64,000 nt of DNA from Fluctibacter halophilus. Lineage in GTDB: Bacteria > Pseudomonadota > Gammaproteobacteria > Enterobacterales > Alteromonadaceae. The position numbers and the translations under genes are program-made. Below are positions 1-9,626 of this stretch, one piece after another. The DNA lies in the NCBI RefSeq assembly GCF_020687825.1, contig NZ_JAJEWP010000001.1, positions 1 to 64,000 of the forward strand. Reading direction: 5' to 3'. Below the pieces are notes generated by a model, which saw only the letters and a list, made by a program, of their open reading frames with translations, had not been told where the DNA came from and made no database searches. How positions within the stretch are numbered: position 1 is the stretch's first letter; every line of letters starts with the position of its first letter.

Positions 1-2
1 TA

Positions 3-65
3 AAAGACCCCAAATGGAAAGTTGTTATGGTAGCAGCTCAAGAAGCACTAGCAAAAATTGGGTAA
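3..65 (+). CDS. C-terminal end of a cassette-borne gene (partial)
   Basis: The window opens inside a reading frame that ends in TAA at 63-65; the last residues read KDPKWKVVMVAAQEALAKIG. Nothing can be said about function from 20 residues. It is called because its stop lies 4 bp before a good attC-type site, the usual position of the single gene of an integron cassette, and because the composition is AT-rich compared with the genes that follow. It could be a chance frame, since only the tail is visible. Confidence 0.5.
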   Translation, partial: KDPKWKVVMVAAQEALAKIG

Positions 66-69
66 AGTC

Positions 70-172
70 ACCTAACAAGGCCATTAAAACGCGGACACAC
101 TACAGCAGGCTTGTGCTCCTTCGTCGCTAATTTTAGCCAAGAATTTTTGCGCCAATTAGTAAGGCGTTGAGT
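70..172 (+). other. attC-type recombination site (cassette island A)
   Basis: The outer boxes match the attC consensus exactly: R'' ACCTAAC (RYYYAAC) at 70-76 and R' GTTGAGT (GTTRRRY) at 166-172. Inner halves are partly complementary: AAGGCCATTAAAACGC follows R'' and TTGCGCCAATTAGTAAGGC precedes R'. The 103-bp length is within the family range. It directly follows a stop codon. No integrase gene is in the window. Identification rests on boxes, spacing and context; folding of the bottom strand was not computed. Confidence 0.75.
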
Positions 173-233
173 GTCTACTCATTGTCTTTAGAAGACCGCC
201 GAAACCGAACAAATCAATGTCCACTACTCGCTC
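171..233 (+). repeat. Right-end repeat of cassette island A
   Basis: The stretch from ATGTCT-like sequence after the attC to GTCCACTACTCGCTC (219-233) resembles the right ends of the islands at 19355-19424 and 62544-62615. Its last bases overlap the TGA stop of the DUF1415 gene (232-234). Read on the minus strand it contains AGTAGTGGAC followed by TTGATTTGTTC, the same core as the left ends at 18337 and 61310. Confidence 0.6.
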
Positions 234-795
234 ATTGCGCCCGGTTCGGATGGCAGGCATCAATGAGCGCCTGCATGGCCTGGTTGCCACGTTCGCGGGT
301 CAGGGTGACGTTGTTGTGTGGAATGCTGTCCGGGTCCGGATAGCGGGCCAGGACCCGTTCGATGCTGGCTTCCCGGATGAGGTGTAAGACCGGATAGGGC
401 GAACGGTTGGTGTAGTTGGACGGGTCATCCGGCGAAGTCTCTGCGAAGCAGTAGTCCGGGTGGAAACTGGCCAACTGGTAGATCCCCCGGTAACCGCCGT
501 AGTCGAGCATGTGATCGGCCATTGCCAGCAGGTCCAGGTAATCATCAAAATCGCCGAAATCGGTCGGGAAGATCAGCAGTGTGGTTTCGATACTGCTGTC
601 GTTATCAAGCTGCTGACAGGCGTTCAGTAATGCTTCAAGAGCCGCCTGAGAGTCACCGTGCACCACCTGATAGGCGATGGTGTCCCGTTGCACTTCGCGC
701 TTGGCAAACGGGCACAGATTAAGCCCAACCACCACCTCGACAACCCAGTGGCGGGTTGCTTCAATGGCGTTCTGGTCAGTTGCGTGTCCGGTCAC
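232..795 (-). CDS. DUF1415 family protein
   Basis: A 187-residue protein recognisable as DUF1415 by the N-terminal stretch with NLCPFAK and the later blocks [23 protein letters not shown] and [15 protein letters not shown]. The family is widespread in proteobacteria and has no assigned function; the conserved Cys, His and Asp residues could suggest a metal or nucleotide site, but this is not shown. Its start overlaps the folD stop by 4 bp (ATGA), so the two are translationally coupled and probably co-transcribed. The stop codon is overlapped by the end repeat of cassette island A, so the 3' end may have been reshaped by that insertion. Confidence 0.85.
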   Translation of the reverse strand: MTGHATDQNAIEATRHWVVEVVVGLNLCPFAKREVQRDTIAYQVVHGDSQAALEALLNACQQLDNDSSIETTLLIFPTDFGDFDDYLDLLAMADHMLDYGGYRGIYQLASFHPDYCFAETSPDDPSNYTNRSPYPVLHLIREASIERVLARYPDPDSIPHNNVTLTRERGNQAMQALIDACHPNRAQ

Positions 796-1646
796 GAATG
801 GAATTTAACGTACGCTTCGAGGGTGTTTTCAATCAGGCTGGCCACCGTCATCGGGCCTACGCCACCGGGCACCGGCGTGATCCAGCCGGCTCGCTCACTG
901 GCACTGTCGAACGACACGTCGCCCACCAGACGACCGTCGTTCATGCGGTTAATGCCCACATCGATAACAATGGCGCCGGGCTTGATCCATTCACCGGGAA
1001 TGAACTCCGCTTTACCCACCGCCACGACCAGCAGGTCGGCCTGTTGTACATGGTGGCGCAAATCACGGGTGAATTTATGGCAGGTGGTCACCGTACATCC
1101 GGCCAACAGCAATTCCAGGCCCATCGGGCGACCGACGATGTTCGACGCACCGACAATCACCGCATCCATCCCTTTGATGTGTTTTTTGGTCGATTCGATC
1201 AGGGTCATGATCCCTTTCGGCGTACACGGACGAAGGGCAGGGATACGCTGGGCCAGACGGCCAATGTTGTATGGATGGAATCCGTCTACGTCTTTGTGTG
1301 GATGGATACGTTCCAGCACCTGTTCGGCATTCAGGCCGGCGGGCAGGGGAAGCTGCACTAAAATACCATCGACTTCATTGTCAGCATTCAGGGTGTCGAC
1401 CAAATCGAGCAATTCTTGCTGGCTGGTGGTGGGCGGCAAATCGTAAGACTTGGACACGAAACCCACTTCATCACAGGCTTTACGTTTGTTGGCGACATAG
1501 ACCTGTGATGCGGCATCGCTACCGACCATGATCACGGCCAGACCCGGCGCCCGGCGCCCGGAGCTGACGATGGCTTCAACCTGTGAAGCAACGTGTTGGC
1601 GAACATGTTTGGCGATGCGTTTTCCGTCGATGTGTTGTGCTGGCAT
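792..1646 (-). CDS. folD: Bifunctional methylenetetrahydrofolate dehydrogenase/cyclohydrolase
   Basis: FolD oxidises 5,10-methylene-THF to methenyl-THF with NADP and hydrolyses it to 10-formyl-THF, supplying one-carbon units for purines and initiator formyl-Met. Family motifs are clear: [13 protein letters not shown] with the catalytic Lys near the N terminus, [13 protein letters not shown], the NAD(P)-binding [13 protein letters not shown], and the C-terminal [10 protein letters not shown]. The frame is open 31 codons further upstream, but ATG at 1646 ([13 protein letters not shown]) gives 284 residues, the usual length, so it is chosen. An AAGGG lies about 12 bp before it. Confidence 0.93.
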   Translation of the reverse strand: MPAQHIDGKRIAKHVRQHVASQVEAIVSSGRRAPGLAVIMVGSDAASQVYVANKRKACDEVGFVSKSYDLPPTTSQQELLDLVDTLNADNEVDGILVQLPLPAGLNAEQVLERIHPHKDVDGFHPYNIGRLAQRIPALRPCTPKGIMTLIESTKKHIKGMDAVIVGASNIVGRPMGLELLLAGCTVTTCHKFTRDLRHHVQQADLLVVAVGKAEFIPGEWIKPGAIVIDVGINRMNDGRLVGDVSFDSASERAGWITPVPGGVGPMTVASLIENTLEAYVKFHS

Positions 1647-1798
1647 GTGTATTCGGGGACCCTTGCTGAACTGAGCGCGCATTTTCCCACAGAGTCTCGG
1701 GTCGGGCAAACCCCAATCATCGCCAAAGGTGCAAGGCACCGCGTTTCCCGCTACTATTCCGGTTCATTTCCTGTTTTCTAATCCTGAGGAGTCGCCTG

Positions 1799-2452
1799 GT
1801 GACATTGTCATTGGTTGAAGTGTTCGGCTATTGTGCGTCCGCACTGATTGCATATTCACTAACCCGCAGTTCAATCCTCAAACTGCGATGGTTCAACCTG
1901 TTCGGTTCATCGTCGTTCTGCATCTACGGCATCATCATCGGCGCGTTTCCGGTGGCGTTGCTGAACGGCTTTATTGCCATGACCAACGTGTTTTTCCTGC
2001 GCCGTATTCTGTTGCATGTGGAAGACAATTTTGCCGTGTTGTCGGTCAGACGGCCGTCCAACTATGTGGACTTTTTTCTCGACTACCATCAAAAAGAAAT
2101 CAATGAGCTGTTTCCGCGTTTTCTGCGTCGTTCCCACGACCAGCACCGTGAATATTTCTTTCTGACCGAAGGCACCGACGTAGTTGGTGTAGTGTCTGGC
2201 TACCGGACTGCGGATGAAGGGTTTATTATCGATTTTGATTTTGTGGTGCCGGCCTATCGGGATTTCCGTCTGGGGCGTTTTGTGATTGGCGAAGGCCGTG
2301 AAATGGTCAACAAGTTCCATTTTGCTTACCTTGGTGCCAAGGCCGACAGTGTGGAACACGAACGCTATTTGCAAACTCTCGGGTTTGTACCCGGTCCTCG
2401 CGGGATCTGGGCATTACCGTCTGACAGTGACGCCGCCAACAAAGGGGCATAA
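1799..2452 (+). CDS. YgjV-like membrane protein fused to an acetyltransferase-like domain
   Basis: GTG start, with GAGGA 8 bp upstream; 217 residues. Residues about 1-75 form three hydrophobic segments resembling the small YgjV/inner-membrane family (FGYCASALIAYSL, FNLFGSSSFCIYGIIIGAFPVA). Residues about 85-205 are soluble and look like a GNAT fold: DFDFVVPAYRDFRLGRFVIGEG matches the beta4-alpha3 acetyl-CoA loop, and the end HERYLQTLGF is typical of the last GNAT strand. The natural reading is a membrane-anchored N-acetyltransferase or sensor of unknown substrate. It stands alone between the divergent folD operon and the tRNA operon. Confidence 0.7.
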   Translation: MTLSLVEVFGYCASALIAYSLTRSSILKLRWFNLFGSSSFCIYGIIIGAFPVALLNGFIAMTNVFFLRRILLHVEDNFAVLSVRRPSNYVDFFLDYHQKEINELFPRFLRRSHDQHREYFFLTEGTDVVGVVSGYRTADEGFIIDFDFVVPAYRDFRLGRFVIGEGREMVNKFHFAYLGAKADSVEHERYLQTLGFVPGPRGIWALPSDSDAANKGA

Positions 2453-2536
2453 CTGGCTTGTGGCGCCGCTCGGCGACGGTTTTTTGCGCGACTTGGTGGA
2501 ATAATCAGCATTCAAACATTTGCCTGAAAAAAGTGT

Positions 2537-2565
2537 TTGACGAGGGTAGGGCAAGTGGGTAATAT
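2537..2565 (+). promoter_or_regulatory. Sigma-70 promoter of the tRNA operon
   Basis: TTGACG at 2537-2542 and TATAAT-like TAATAT at 2560-2565 are separated by exactly 17 bp. The bases right after the -10 are GC-rich (GCGCCCCCC), the discriminator type associated with stringent control of stable RNA genes. It lies 43 bp before tRNA-Pro. Confidence 0.8.
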
Positions 2566-2608
2566 GCGCCCCCCGTAGCGGCAGAGAAGTTAGCCACTAC
2601 GACAGCGT

Positions 2609-2685
2609 CGGTGAGTAGCGCAGCTTGGTAGCGCACTTGGTTTGGGTCCAAGGGGTCGCAGGTTCAAATCCTGTCTCACCGACCA
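2609..2685 (+). tRNA. tRNA-Pro (anticodon TGG)
   Basis: A 77-nt cloverleaf with acceptor CGGTGAG/CTCACCG, anticodon stem CTTGG/CCAAG with loop TTTGGGT (anticodon TGG), T-arm GGTTCAAATCC and encoded ACCA end. It is the first gene of the tRNA operon. Confidence 0.95.
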
Positions 2686-2710
2686 CTTTTTATCCTAGCA
2701 GATTCGTAGA

Positions 2711-2787
<77 letters not shown>

Positions 2788-2921
2788 TTCGCAGTGCCGG
2801 CGGAACAGAATCCGATTCAGCAGTTACGCCAACGTCACTGCAGACTGCGAAGATAAAAAGATCAGCTATACTGGCATCCTGTCAGGTTAGCCAAGACACA
2901 CCAAAGCCGTCAGGCACCTAT

Positions 2922-2998
2922 GGTGGGCGTAGCTCAGTTGGTAGAGCCCCGGATTGTGATTCCGGTTGTCGTGGGTTCAAATCCCATCGTCCACCCCA
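2922..2998 (+). tRNA. tRNA-His (anticodon GTG)
   Basis: A 77-nt cloverleaf with the extra 5' G opposite discriminator C, which is diagnostic of tRNA-His. Acceptor GTGGGCG pairs with CGTCCAC (one G-T), the anticodon is GTG in loop TTGTGAT, and CCA is encoded. Its 3' part is duplicated downstream at 3160. Confidence 0.95.
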
Positions 2999-3275
2999 TT
3001 TTCTTCCCCTGATACATATTTCACTACTGCTTTAATTATCAGACTATCCGCAGATCTGGGCGTTGAACCGTGGGTTCACAATATCGTACGGACAATGTCA
3101 AGAACGATATTGAACAGCCGCAGGCTGGCCCGAAGGGCGAGGTACAGGACGTACTGAGTAAATCCCATCGTCCACCCCATTTTCTCTTCAAAGTGCATTT
3201 TTCAAATACTCAATGACTGTCAGGTTGTCAGATGATCTGGGCGTTGAGTCGTGGGTTCACAATATCGTTCGGCGG
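2979..3275 (+). repeat. Diverged 181-bp tandem duplication starting in the tRNA-His 3' end
   Basis: AAATCCCATCGTCCACCCC followed by ATTTTCT starts at 2979 inside tRNA-His and again at 3160. A second shared block, ATCTGGGCGTTGA followed by GTGGGTTCACAATATCGT, starts at 3054 and 3235. Both offsets are 181 bp, so this is one tandem duplication whose middle has diverged. The GTGGGTTCACAATATCGT blocks themselves look like worn tRNA-His T-arms. The second copy has no acceptor 5' half, D-arm or anticodon arm, so it is not a tRNA. The 3000-3586 stretch otherwise contains only the tig promoter. Confidence 0.8.
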
Positions 3276-3400
3276 TGTTTTTTCCTTTCAGAAGGGATTT
3301 TTTGACGCCAAATCCAACAGTTAACCGAACCTGTGGTGAAAATTGCAGGGGCTTTATCCACAAATCCCGCTGAAACGCACATTTTTTGTCGCTTTGTGTC

Positions 3401-3429
3401 TCGACTCGCCGGTTCGGTTCCACTATAAT
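3401..3429 (+). promoter_or_regulatory. Promoter candidate for tig
   Basis: A perfect TATAAT at 3424-3429 is preceded at 17 bp by TCGACT (4 of 6 matches to TTGACA). The leader to the tig start is about 150 nt and carries no recognised element. Confidence 0.55.
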
Positions 3430-3586
3430 GCTGCGTCTTTTTAACCGGTGCTGGTGACAGAAGTTGGACGTTGAAGGTCAACTTGGTTACGAACGGGATG
3501 GCGCTGCTATCGTATTTCATCCCGCAAGAACATAGCCCGTTGAGTAACATAAGAAACGCGCCGTGAGCGCAAGTTGAGGTAGAAGA

Positions 3587-4897
3587 ATGCAAGTTTCAGT
3601 AGAGACGACTCAAGGTTTAGAACGCCGTCTTACTATCACCGTTCCAGCAGATTCCATCGATTCTGCAGTTAAATCCCGTTTGCAGCAATTGGCCAAGACC
3701 CAGCGCATCAACGGTTTCCGTCCTGGTAAAGTGCCTGTTTCTGTACTGCAGAAGCGTTACGGTCAAGCCGTTCGCCAGGAAGTTGCTGGTGAAGCGATGC
3801 AACGCAATTTCTATGAAGCCGTGATGCAGGAAAAACTGAACCCTGCCGGTATGCCGACGTTCGAACTGAAAAACGACAAGCACGGTGAAGATCTGGAATT
3901 CGTGGCTTCTTTCGAAGTTTACCCGGAGCCAGAAGTAAAAGATCTGGACAAGATCAAGATTGAAAAGCCAGTGGTAGAAATCCAGGACAAAGATCTGGAT
4001 GCCATGATGGAAACGTTGCAGAAGCAACACGCCACCTGGAAAGAAGTGAAGCGTAAAGCCAAGAAAGATGACCGCGTAACCATCAGTTTCGTGGGTTCTA
4101 TCGACGGTGAAGAGTTTGATGGCGGTAAAGCCGATGACTTCCCGCTGGAGCTGGGCAAAGGCCGCATGATCCCTGGTTTTGAAAAGCCGCTGGTAGGCGC
4201 TAAAGCCGGTGAAGAAGTGGTTGCTGAAGTGACTTTCCCTGAAGACTATCACGCTGAAGCCCTGAAAGGTAAAGACGCCAAATTCGACATCAAAGTGACC
4301 AAGGTTGAAGGCCTGAGCCTGCCGAAGGTTGATGAAGAGTTCGCGAAGCTGTTTGGTATCGAAGACGGCAACGTTGACGCACTGAAAGACGAAGTGCGTA
4401 AGAACATGCAGCGCGAATTGGATCAGACCCTGAAAGCCAAGCTGAAAGAAGACGTGATTGCAGGTCTGCTTGAAAAGAATGAGGTTGATCTGCCTCAAGC
4501 GCTGATCGACCAGGAAATTGAAGCCCTGCGTCAGCAAGCGAAACAGCGTTTCAGCCAGCAAGCCGGTGGTAACACTGCCAACATGCCTGAGCTGCCGAAC
4601 GAACTGTTTGCTGATAATGCTAAGCGTCGCGTTTCCGTTGGCGTATTGCTGGGCGAAGTGATCAAGAAGAACGATCTGAAAGTGGAAGACGAGCGTGTAG
4701 AAGCCCTGATTGAAAGCATGGCTTCTGCTTACGAAGATCCACAAGAAGTGATCGAGTACTACAAATCCAATGAAGAACTGATGCAACAAATGCGCAATGT
4801 AGCGCTGGAAGAGCAGGCGGTTGATTGGATTGCTTCTCAGGCGAAAGTCAAAGAAGTGAAGAAAGCCTTTGATGAGATCATGAACAAACAGGCGTAA
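3587..4897 (+). CDS. tig: Trigger factor, ribosome-bound chaperone and prolyl isomerase
   Basis: 436 residues, the family length. Residues 1 to about 110 form the ribosome-binding domain with the signature block around FRPGKVP near residue 45; about 150-245 is the FKBP-type PPIase domain ([17 protein letters not shown] through [20 protein letters not shown]); the rest is the helical substrate-binding domain. The protein meets nascent chains at the ribosome exit tunnel. ATG at 3587 follows GAGG by about 8 bp. The gene opens the conserved tig-clpP-clpX-lon order and ends in its own terminator, so clpP can be expressed separately. Confidence 0.97.
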   Translation: MQVSVETTQGLERRLTITVPADSIDSAVKSRLQQLAKTQRINGFRPGKVPVSVLQKRYGQAVRQEVAGEAMQRNFYEAVMQEKLNPAGMPTFELKNDKHGEDLEFVASFEVYPEPEVKDLDKIKIEKPVVEIQDKDLDAMMETLQKQHATWKEVKRKAKKDDRVTISFVGSIDGEEFDGGKADDFPLELGKGRMIPGFEKPLVGAKAGEEVVAEVTFPEDYHAEALKGKDAKFDIKVTKVEGLSLPKVDEEFAKLFGIEDGNVDALKDEVRKNMQRELDQTLKAKLKEDVIAGLLEKNEVDLPQALIDQEIEALRQQAKQRFSQQAGGNTANMPELPNELFADNAKRRVSVGVLLGEVIKKNDLKVEDERVEALIESMASAYEDPQEVIEYYKSNEELMQQMRNVALEEQAVDWIASQAKVKEVKKAFDEIMNKQA

Positions 4898-4940
4898 TTT
4901 GCCGACTATGAATTGACTTATCAGGTCATAGACTGATTAA

Positions 4941-4970
4941 ATGCTCGGTACTTACCGAGCATTTTTTTTT
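4941..4970 (+). terminator. Intrinsic terminator after tig
   Basis: A 9-bp perfect stem ATGCTCGGT/ACCGAGCAT (4941-4949, 4954-4962) with a 4-nt loop is followed by eight T residues. Confidence 0.9.
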
Positions 4971-4984
4971 GTGGTATCCCGAAT

Positions 4985-5614
4985 ATGATGAATTCCGCTT
5001 TTTCCCCTCAGAACGCATTGGTCCCCATGGTGGTTGAGCAAACCGCCAAAGGCGAGCGCTCTTATGACATTTATTCCCGCCTGCTGAAAGAAAACGTGAT
5101 TTTCCTGGTTGGCCAGGTTGAAGATCACATGGCCAACTTGATCGTGGCACAAATGTTGTTTCTTGAGGCTGAGAACCCGGAAAAAGACATCTTCCTGTAC
5201 ATCAACTCGCCGGGTGGCTCGGTGACGGCGGGTATGGCGATCTATGACACCATGCAGTTCATTAAGCCCGATGTCAGCACTGTTTGTGTAGGGCAGGCGG
5301 CCAGTATGGGCGCGTTCCTGCTGTCTGGTGGCGCCAAAGGCAAGCGCTATTGCCTGCCGAACTCCCGTGTGATGATCCATCAGCCGTTGGGCGGCTTCCA
5401 GGGACAGGCATCCGATTTTGAAATCCATGCCCGTGAAATCCTGTCTATTAAGGAAAAGCTCAACCGTATGTTGGCCGAACACACTGGCCAACCTTATGAA
5501 AAAGTCGCCCAAGATACCGACAGAGATAACTTTCTGAGTGCAACAGAAGCCAAAGAATATGGTCTAATCGATCAGGTTCTTGCCAACCGCGCGGATGCTT
5601 TGGCGACGAATTAA
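4985..5614 (+). CDS. clpP: ATP-dependent Clp protease proteolytic subunit
   Basis: 209 residues. The serine protease triad is visible as S107 (GQAASMGA), H132 ([10 protein letters not shown]) and D181 (TDRDNF). The subunit forms two heptameric rings and degrades substrates fed in by ClpX, encoded next. Two ATGs are adjacent (4985 and 4988) and no clear Shine-Dalgarno precedes either, so the exact start is uncertain by one codon. The short N-terminal segment is the usual propeptide. The start lies only 15 bp after the tig terminator T-run, so a promoter for clpP would have to overlap that region, or expression depends on read-through. Confidence 0.96.
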   Translation: MMNSAFSPQNALVPMVVEQTAKGERSYDIYSRLLKENVIFLVGQVEDHMANLIVAQMLFLEAENPEKDIFLYINSPGGSVTAGMAIYDTMQFIKPDVSTVCVGQAASMGAFLLSGGAKGKRYCLPNSRVMIHQPLGGFQGQASDFEIHAREILSIKEKLNRMLAEHTGQPYEKVAQDTDRDNFLSATEAKEYGLIDQVLANRADALATN

Positions 5615-5697
5615 TTTGAGAAGTTGGCCTTTTGGGTTAAAACTGATAATGACCACGGGAACAAAGCCGTGGTCCGGGTTTGAAAGAGGCAAGTTAA

Positions 5698-6975
5698 ATG
5701 AGTGATAAGCAAGGCGGCGAAGGCGACAACAAATTACTGTATTGCTCTTTTTGCGGCAAGAGCCAGCATGAAGTGCGTAAGTTGATCGCGGGACCGTCCG
5801 TATTTATCTGCGATGAGTGCGTTGACCTGTGTAACGACATCATTCGCGAAGAAGTGAAAGAAATCGCCCCGAAGAAGAAACAGGATGCCCTGCCCAAGCC
5901 GCAGGAAATCCATCAGCACCTCGACGATTATGTGATCGGCCAGGAGCATGCCAAGAAAGTTTTGTCGGTGGCGGTGTATAACCACTACAAACGGTTACGC
6001 AACGGCGACGTGCACGACGGCGTTGAGCTGGGCAAGAGTAACATCCTGCTGATCGGTCCTACCGGTAGCGGTAAAACCCTGCTGGCCGAAACCCTGGCCC
6101 GTTTGCTCGATGTCCCGTTCACCATGGCCGATGCGACCACCCTGACCGAAGCCGGTTATGTGGGTGAAGACGTCGAAAACATCATCCAGAAATTGCTGCA
6201 AAAATGCGATTACGATGTTGAGAAGGCCCAGCGTGGTATCGTCTACATTGATGAAATTGACAAGATTTCCCGTAAGTCAGACAACCCATCAATAACCCGT
6301 GACGTCTCCGGTGAGGGTGTTCAGCAAGCGTTGCTGAAACTGATTGAAGGAACCATCGCGTCAGTTCCACCACAAGGTGGGCGTAAGCATCCGCAACAGG
6401 AATTCCTGCAGGTCGATACCTCCAAGATCCTGTTTATCTGTGGCGGTGCATTTGCCGGTCTCGACAAGGTCATTGAGCAACGCGCACAAACCGGTACCGG
6501 TATTGGTTTCGGTGCGCAGGTTAAAGACACCAAGGACAAGCAGGCGATCAGCTCGCTGTTCAAAAAAGTCGAGCCTGAGGATCTGGTCAAATACGGTCTT
6601 ATCCCTGAGTTTATTGGCCGCTTGCCAGTGGTCACCAGTCTCGAGGAACTGAACGAAGATGCGTTGATCCAAATCCTGCGTGAACCGAAGAACGCGTTAA
6701 CCAAACAATATGGGGCGTTGTTCGCGATGGAAGATACGGAACTGGAGTTCCGTGATGATGCCCTTCACGCGATCGCTAAAAAGGCCATGGAGCGCAAAAC
6801 CGGTGCCCGTGGACTGCGCTCGATTGTCGAAGCAGTACTGCTCGACACCATGTATGAGCTGCCTTCATTGACCGATGTCAGCAAAGTGGTGATTGACGAG
6901 ACTGTGATCAAAGGGGAGTCCAACCCCATTCTGATCTACGACAACAGCACCGATAAAAAAGCAGCATCTGAGTAA
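5698..6975 (+). CDS. clpX: Clp protease ATP-binding unfoldase subunit
   Basis: 425 residues. The N-terminal zinc domain has CSFCGKS and CDECVDLC (four Cys) within the first 45 residues and binds adaptors and substrates. The AAA+ core has Walker A GPTGSGKT, Walker [11 protein letters not shown] and a pore loop after the GYVGEDVE segment; the IGF-type loop for docking to ClpP is present near IGFGAQV. It lies 83 bp downstream of clpP with AGAGG before the ATG and is very likely co-transcribed with it. It ends in a strong terminator. Confidence 0.97.
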   Translation: MSDKQGGEGDNKLLYCSFCGKSQHEVRKLIAGPSVFICDECVDLCNDIIREEVKEIAPKKKQDALPKPQEIHQHLDDYVIGQEHAKKVLSVAVYNHYKRLRNGDVHDGVELGKSNILLIGPTGSGKTLLAETLARLLDVPFTMADATTLTEAGYVGEDVENIIQKLLQKCDYDVEKAQRGIVYIDEIDKISRKSDNPSITRDVSGEGVQQALLKLIEGTIASVPPQGGRKHPQQEFLQVDTSKILFICGGAFAGLDKVIEQRAQTGTGIGFGAQVKDTKDKQAISSLFKKVEPEDLVKYGLIPEFIGRLPVVTSLEELNEDALIQILREPKNALTKQYGALFAMEDTELEFRDDALHAIAKKAMERKTGARGLRSIVEAVLLDTMYELPSLTDVSKVVIDETVIKGESNPILIYDNSTDKKAASE

Positions 6976-6982
6976 CACAATG

Positions 6983-7006
6983 AAAAGGCCCGTCTCGGGC
7001 CTTTTT
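6983..7006 (+). terminator. Intrinsic terminator after clpX
   Basis: AAAAGGCCCG/CGGGCCTTTTT hairpin with a 3-nt loop (TCT) followed by T-rich sequence. Confidence 0.9.
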
Positions 7007-7015
7007 CATTTTTTG

Positions 7016-7043
7016 TTTGAACTTTGGCTGCCTATCCCCATAT
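7016..7043 (+). promoter_or_regulatory. Sigma-32 (heat-shock) promoter of lon
   Basis: TTTGAA at 7016-7021, a 14-bp spacer, and CCCCATAT at 7036-7043 match the RpoH consensus (CTTGAA-N13/14-CCCCATNT). The lon ATG is 36 bp downstream. Lon is a classic heat-shock gene, which agrees with this reading. Confidence 0.8.
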
Positions 7044-7078
7044 ACATTATCTATTACACATTGCAGTAGAGAGATAGC

Positions 7079-9445
7079 ATGACAACACAGCATGCCGAGC
7101 GCATAGAAATGCCGGTTTTGGCTTTACGGGATGTCGTGGTTTATCCCCACATGGTGATCCCTTTGTTCGTGGGCCGCGAGAAATCCATTCGCTGCCTGGA
7201 AGCCGCCATGGAAAAAGACAAACAGATTTTCCTGGTTGCCCAGAAAGATGCGGGGGTGGATGAGCCGGATACCGAAGACATGTATACCGTCGGTACCATA
7301 GCCACCATCCTGCAATTGCTAAAGCTGCCAGACGGTACGGTCAAAGTACTGGTTGAAGGTAGCGTCCGTGGCCAGATCCAAACCTACTTGCAAAAAGACG
7401 AATTCTTCGTTGCCGAAGTGCTGCGCCAGGAAGACGAGCCGTTGGGTGAAGCGGAGCAGGAAGTCTTGGTACGTTCTGCCATTTCCCAGTTCGAAGGCTA
7501 CGTCAAACTGAACAAGAAGATCCCGCCGGAAGTACTGACGTCGCTGAACGGTATTGAAGACGCCGCGCGTCTGGCAGACACCATGGCTGCCCACATGCCG
7601 TTGAAACTGGCTGAAAAGCAGAAAGTGCTTGAAATGGCCAGTATCAATGAGCGGCTGGAATACCTGATGGCGCTGATGGAAAGCGAAATCGATTTGCTGC
7701 AGGTGGAAAAGAAAATCCGTACCCGCGTGAAAAAGCAGATGGAAAAGAGCCAGCGCGAGTACTACCTGAATGAGCAAATGAAAGCGATTCAGAAAGAGCT
7801 CGGCGAACTGGACGACGCGCCCGATGAGTTCGAGGCGCTGAGCAAGAAGATCGACGACGCAAAAATGCCGCAGGAAGCCAAGGATAAAGCCACCGCTGAA
7901 TTGCAGAAGCTGAAGATGATGTCACCGATGTCGGCAGAAGCCACGGTGGTGCGCAGTTACATCGACTGGCTGACCAATGTGCCCTGGCATAAACGCAGCG
8001 CGGTGAAAAAAGACCTGGCCAAAGCCGAAGACATTCTGAATGCCGATCATTACGGGCTTGAGAAAGTCAAAGAACGCATTGTTGAATACCTGGCCGTGCA
8101 GCAGCGGGTCAGAAAACTCAAAGGCCCGATTTTGTGCCTGGTAGGGCCGCCTGGGGTGGGTAAAACATCCCTGGGTCAGTCCATCGCCAAGGCCACCGGG
8201 CGTAAGTATGTCCGTATGGCACTGGGTGGCGTGCGTGATGAAGCTGAGATCCGTGGTCATCGCCGTACCTACATTGGCTCGATGCCCGGTAAGCTGGTGC
8301 AGAACATGGCCAAGGTCGGGGTGCGAAACCCACTGTTCCTGCTGGATGAAATCGACAAAATGTCCTCTGATATGCGCGGTGATCCGGCGTCTGCCTTGCT
8401 GGAAGTACTGGACCCGGAGCAGAACAGCAGTTTCAGTGACCACTACCTTGAAGTGGACTACGACTTGTCAGATGTGATGTTTGTGGCAACGTCCAACAGC
8501 ATGAACATTCCCGGACCTTTGCTGGATCGGATGGAAGTGATCCGTCTGTCGGGTTACACCGAAGATGAAAAACTCAACATTGCCACCCGTCACTTGATCA
8601 GCAAGCAGATGTCCCGCAATGGTCTCAAAGACGGCGAACTGGTGATTGAAGAGTCTGCCATCATCGGCATTATCCGTTACTACACCCGCGAGGCGGGCGT
8701 TCGGAGTCTGGAGCGTGAAATCTCCAAGATTTGTCGTAAAGCGGTTAAAAATATTCTGCTGAGCCCTGATACCAAAAAAGTCACCGTGAATCAGGACAAC
8801 CTGAAAGATTATCTCGGTGTTCAACGGTTTGATTACGGCAAGGCCGACAAGGACAACCAGATTGGCCAGGTGACCGGTTTGGCATGGACGCAGGTTGGCG
8901 GAGACTTGCTGACCATCGAAACCACAGCGGTGGTGGGTAAAGGCAAGACCACCTTTACCGGCTCTCTTGGCGATGTGATGCAGGAGTCGATTCAGACCGC
9001 GATGACCGTGGTGCGTAGTCGGGCTGAAAAACTGCGCATCAATGCGGATTTTTATGAGAAGCGCGACATCCACGTGCACGTACCGGAAGGGGCAACCCCG
9101 AAAGACGGTCCGAGCGCCGGTATCGCCATGTGTACCGCGCTGGTATCAACCCTGACCGGCAACCCGGTGAAATGTGATGTTGCCATGACCGGTGAAATTA
9201 CCTTGCGCGGTGAAGTGCTGGCGATTGGCGGACTGAAAGAGAAGTTGCTCGCGGCCCACCGTGGCGGGATCAAAACCGTGGTGATCCCGAAAGACAATGA
9301 ACGGGACCTGGAAGAGATCCCGGACAATGTTAAACAGGATCTGGCCATCCATCCGGTACAGTGGATTGATGAGGTGCTGGAGATCGCGTTACAGGAAAAT
9401 CCTGAGGGTTTCGAACCTGTTAGCGTCAAGAAGAAGAAAAAATAG
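7079..9445 (+). CDS. lon: ATP-dependent Lon protease
   Basis: 788 residues. The LON N-terminal substrate domain (MPVLALRDVVVYPHMVIPLFVGR) is followed by a coiled helical region, the AAA+ module (Walker A GPPGVGKT near residue 357; Walker B PLFLLDEIDKM) and the S16 peptidase domain with catalytic Ser in PKDGPSAGIA near residue 678 and the Lys in the downstream GGLKEK/AAHRGG region. It degrades misfolded and regulatory proteins in the cytoplasm. A heat-shock-type promoter lies just upstream. The extreme C terminus is a poly-Lys run (KKKKK), a common Lon ending, and the stop codon lies inside the terminator stem. Confidence 0.97.
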   Translation: MTTQHAERIEMPVLALRDVVVYPHMVIPLFVGREKSIRCLEAAMEKDKQIFLVAQKDAGVDEPDTEDMYTVGTIATILQLLKLPDGTVKVLVEGSVRGQIQTYLQKDEFFVAEVLRQEDEPLGEAEQEVLVRSAISQFEGYVKLNKKIPPEVLTSLNGIEDAARLADTMAAHMPLKLAEKQKVLEMASINERLEYLMALMESEIDLLQVEKKIRTRVKKQMEKSQREYYLNEQMKAIQKELGELDDAPDEFEALSKKIDDAKMPQEAKDKATAELQKLKMMSPMSAEATVVRSYIDWLTNVPWHKRSAVKKDLAKAEDILNADHYGLEKVKERIVEYLAVQQRVRKLKGPILCLVGPPGVGKTSLGQSIAKATGRKYVRMALGGVRDEAEIRGHRRTYIGSMPGKLVQNMAKVGVRNPLFLLDEIDKMSSDMRGDPASALLEVLDPEQNSSFSDHYLEVDYDLSDVMFVATSNSMNIPGPLLDRMEVIRLSGYTEDEKLNIATRHLISKQMSRNGLKDGELVIEESAIIGIIRYYTREAGVRSLEREISKICRKAVKNILLSPDTKKVTVNQDNLKDYLGVQRFDYGKADKDNQIGQVTGLAWTQVGGDLLTIETTAVVGKGKTTFTGSLGDVMQESIQTAMTVVRSRAEKLRINADFYEKRDIHVHVPEGATPKDGPSAGIAMCTALVSTLTGNPVKCDVAMTGEITLRGEVLAIGGLKEKLLAAHRGGIKTVVIPKDNERDLEEIPDNVKQDLAIHPVQWIDEVLEIALQENPEGFEPVSVKKKKK

Positions 9446-9466
9446 CCGGAAACGGCTATTTTTTTG
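9441..9466 (+). terminator. Intrinsic terminator after lon
   Basis: AATAGCCG GAAA CGGCTATT hairpin (9441-9460) followed by a T-run. The lon TAG stop (9443-9445) is part of the stem. Confidence 0.9.
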
Positions 9467-9626
9467 CGTTTTTTTGGTCGTAGAGGCTTCCCAACGGGAA
9501 AAGTTGTGGTAGCCTGTTACACAGATTCGCTTCAGGCCTTGTCACAAAAGGGATGGAGGCGATTCACCAAAGGTTAAATAATTGTAAATAATGGCTTGAA
9601 GTTACAATTCAGGCTTGTTATAACGT

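Noticed and set aside
3160-3180. A second tRNA-His
   Set aside because: Only the 3' T-arm/acceptor piece is present; no 5' acceptor half, D-arm or anticodon arm.
3617-4789. Long antisense frame (390 codons) over trigger factor
   Set aside because: Mirror frame of a clear tig gene; the protein is low-complexity, Phe/His/Gln-rich and has no domain.
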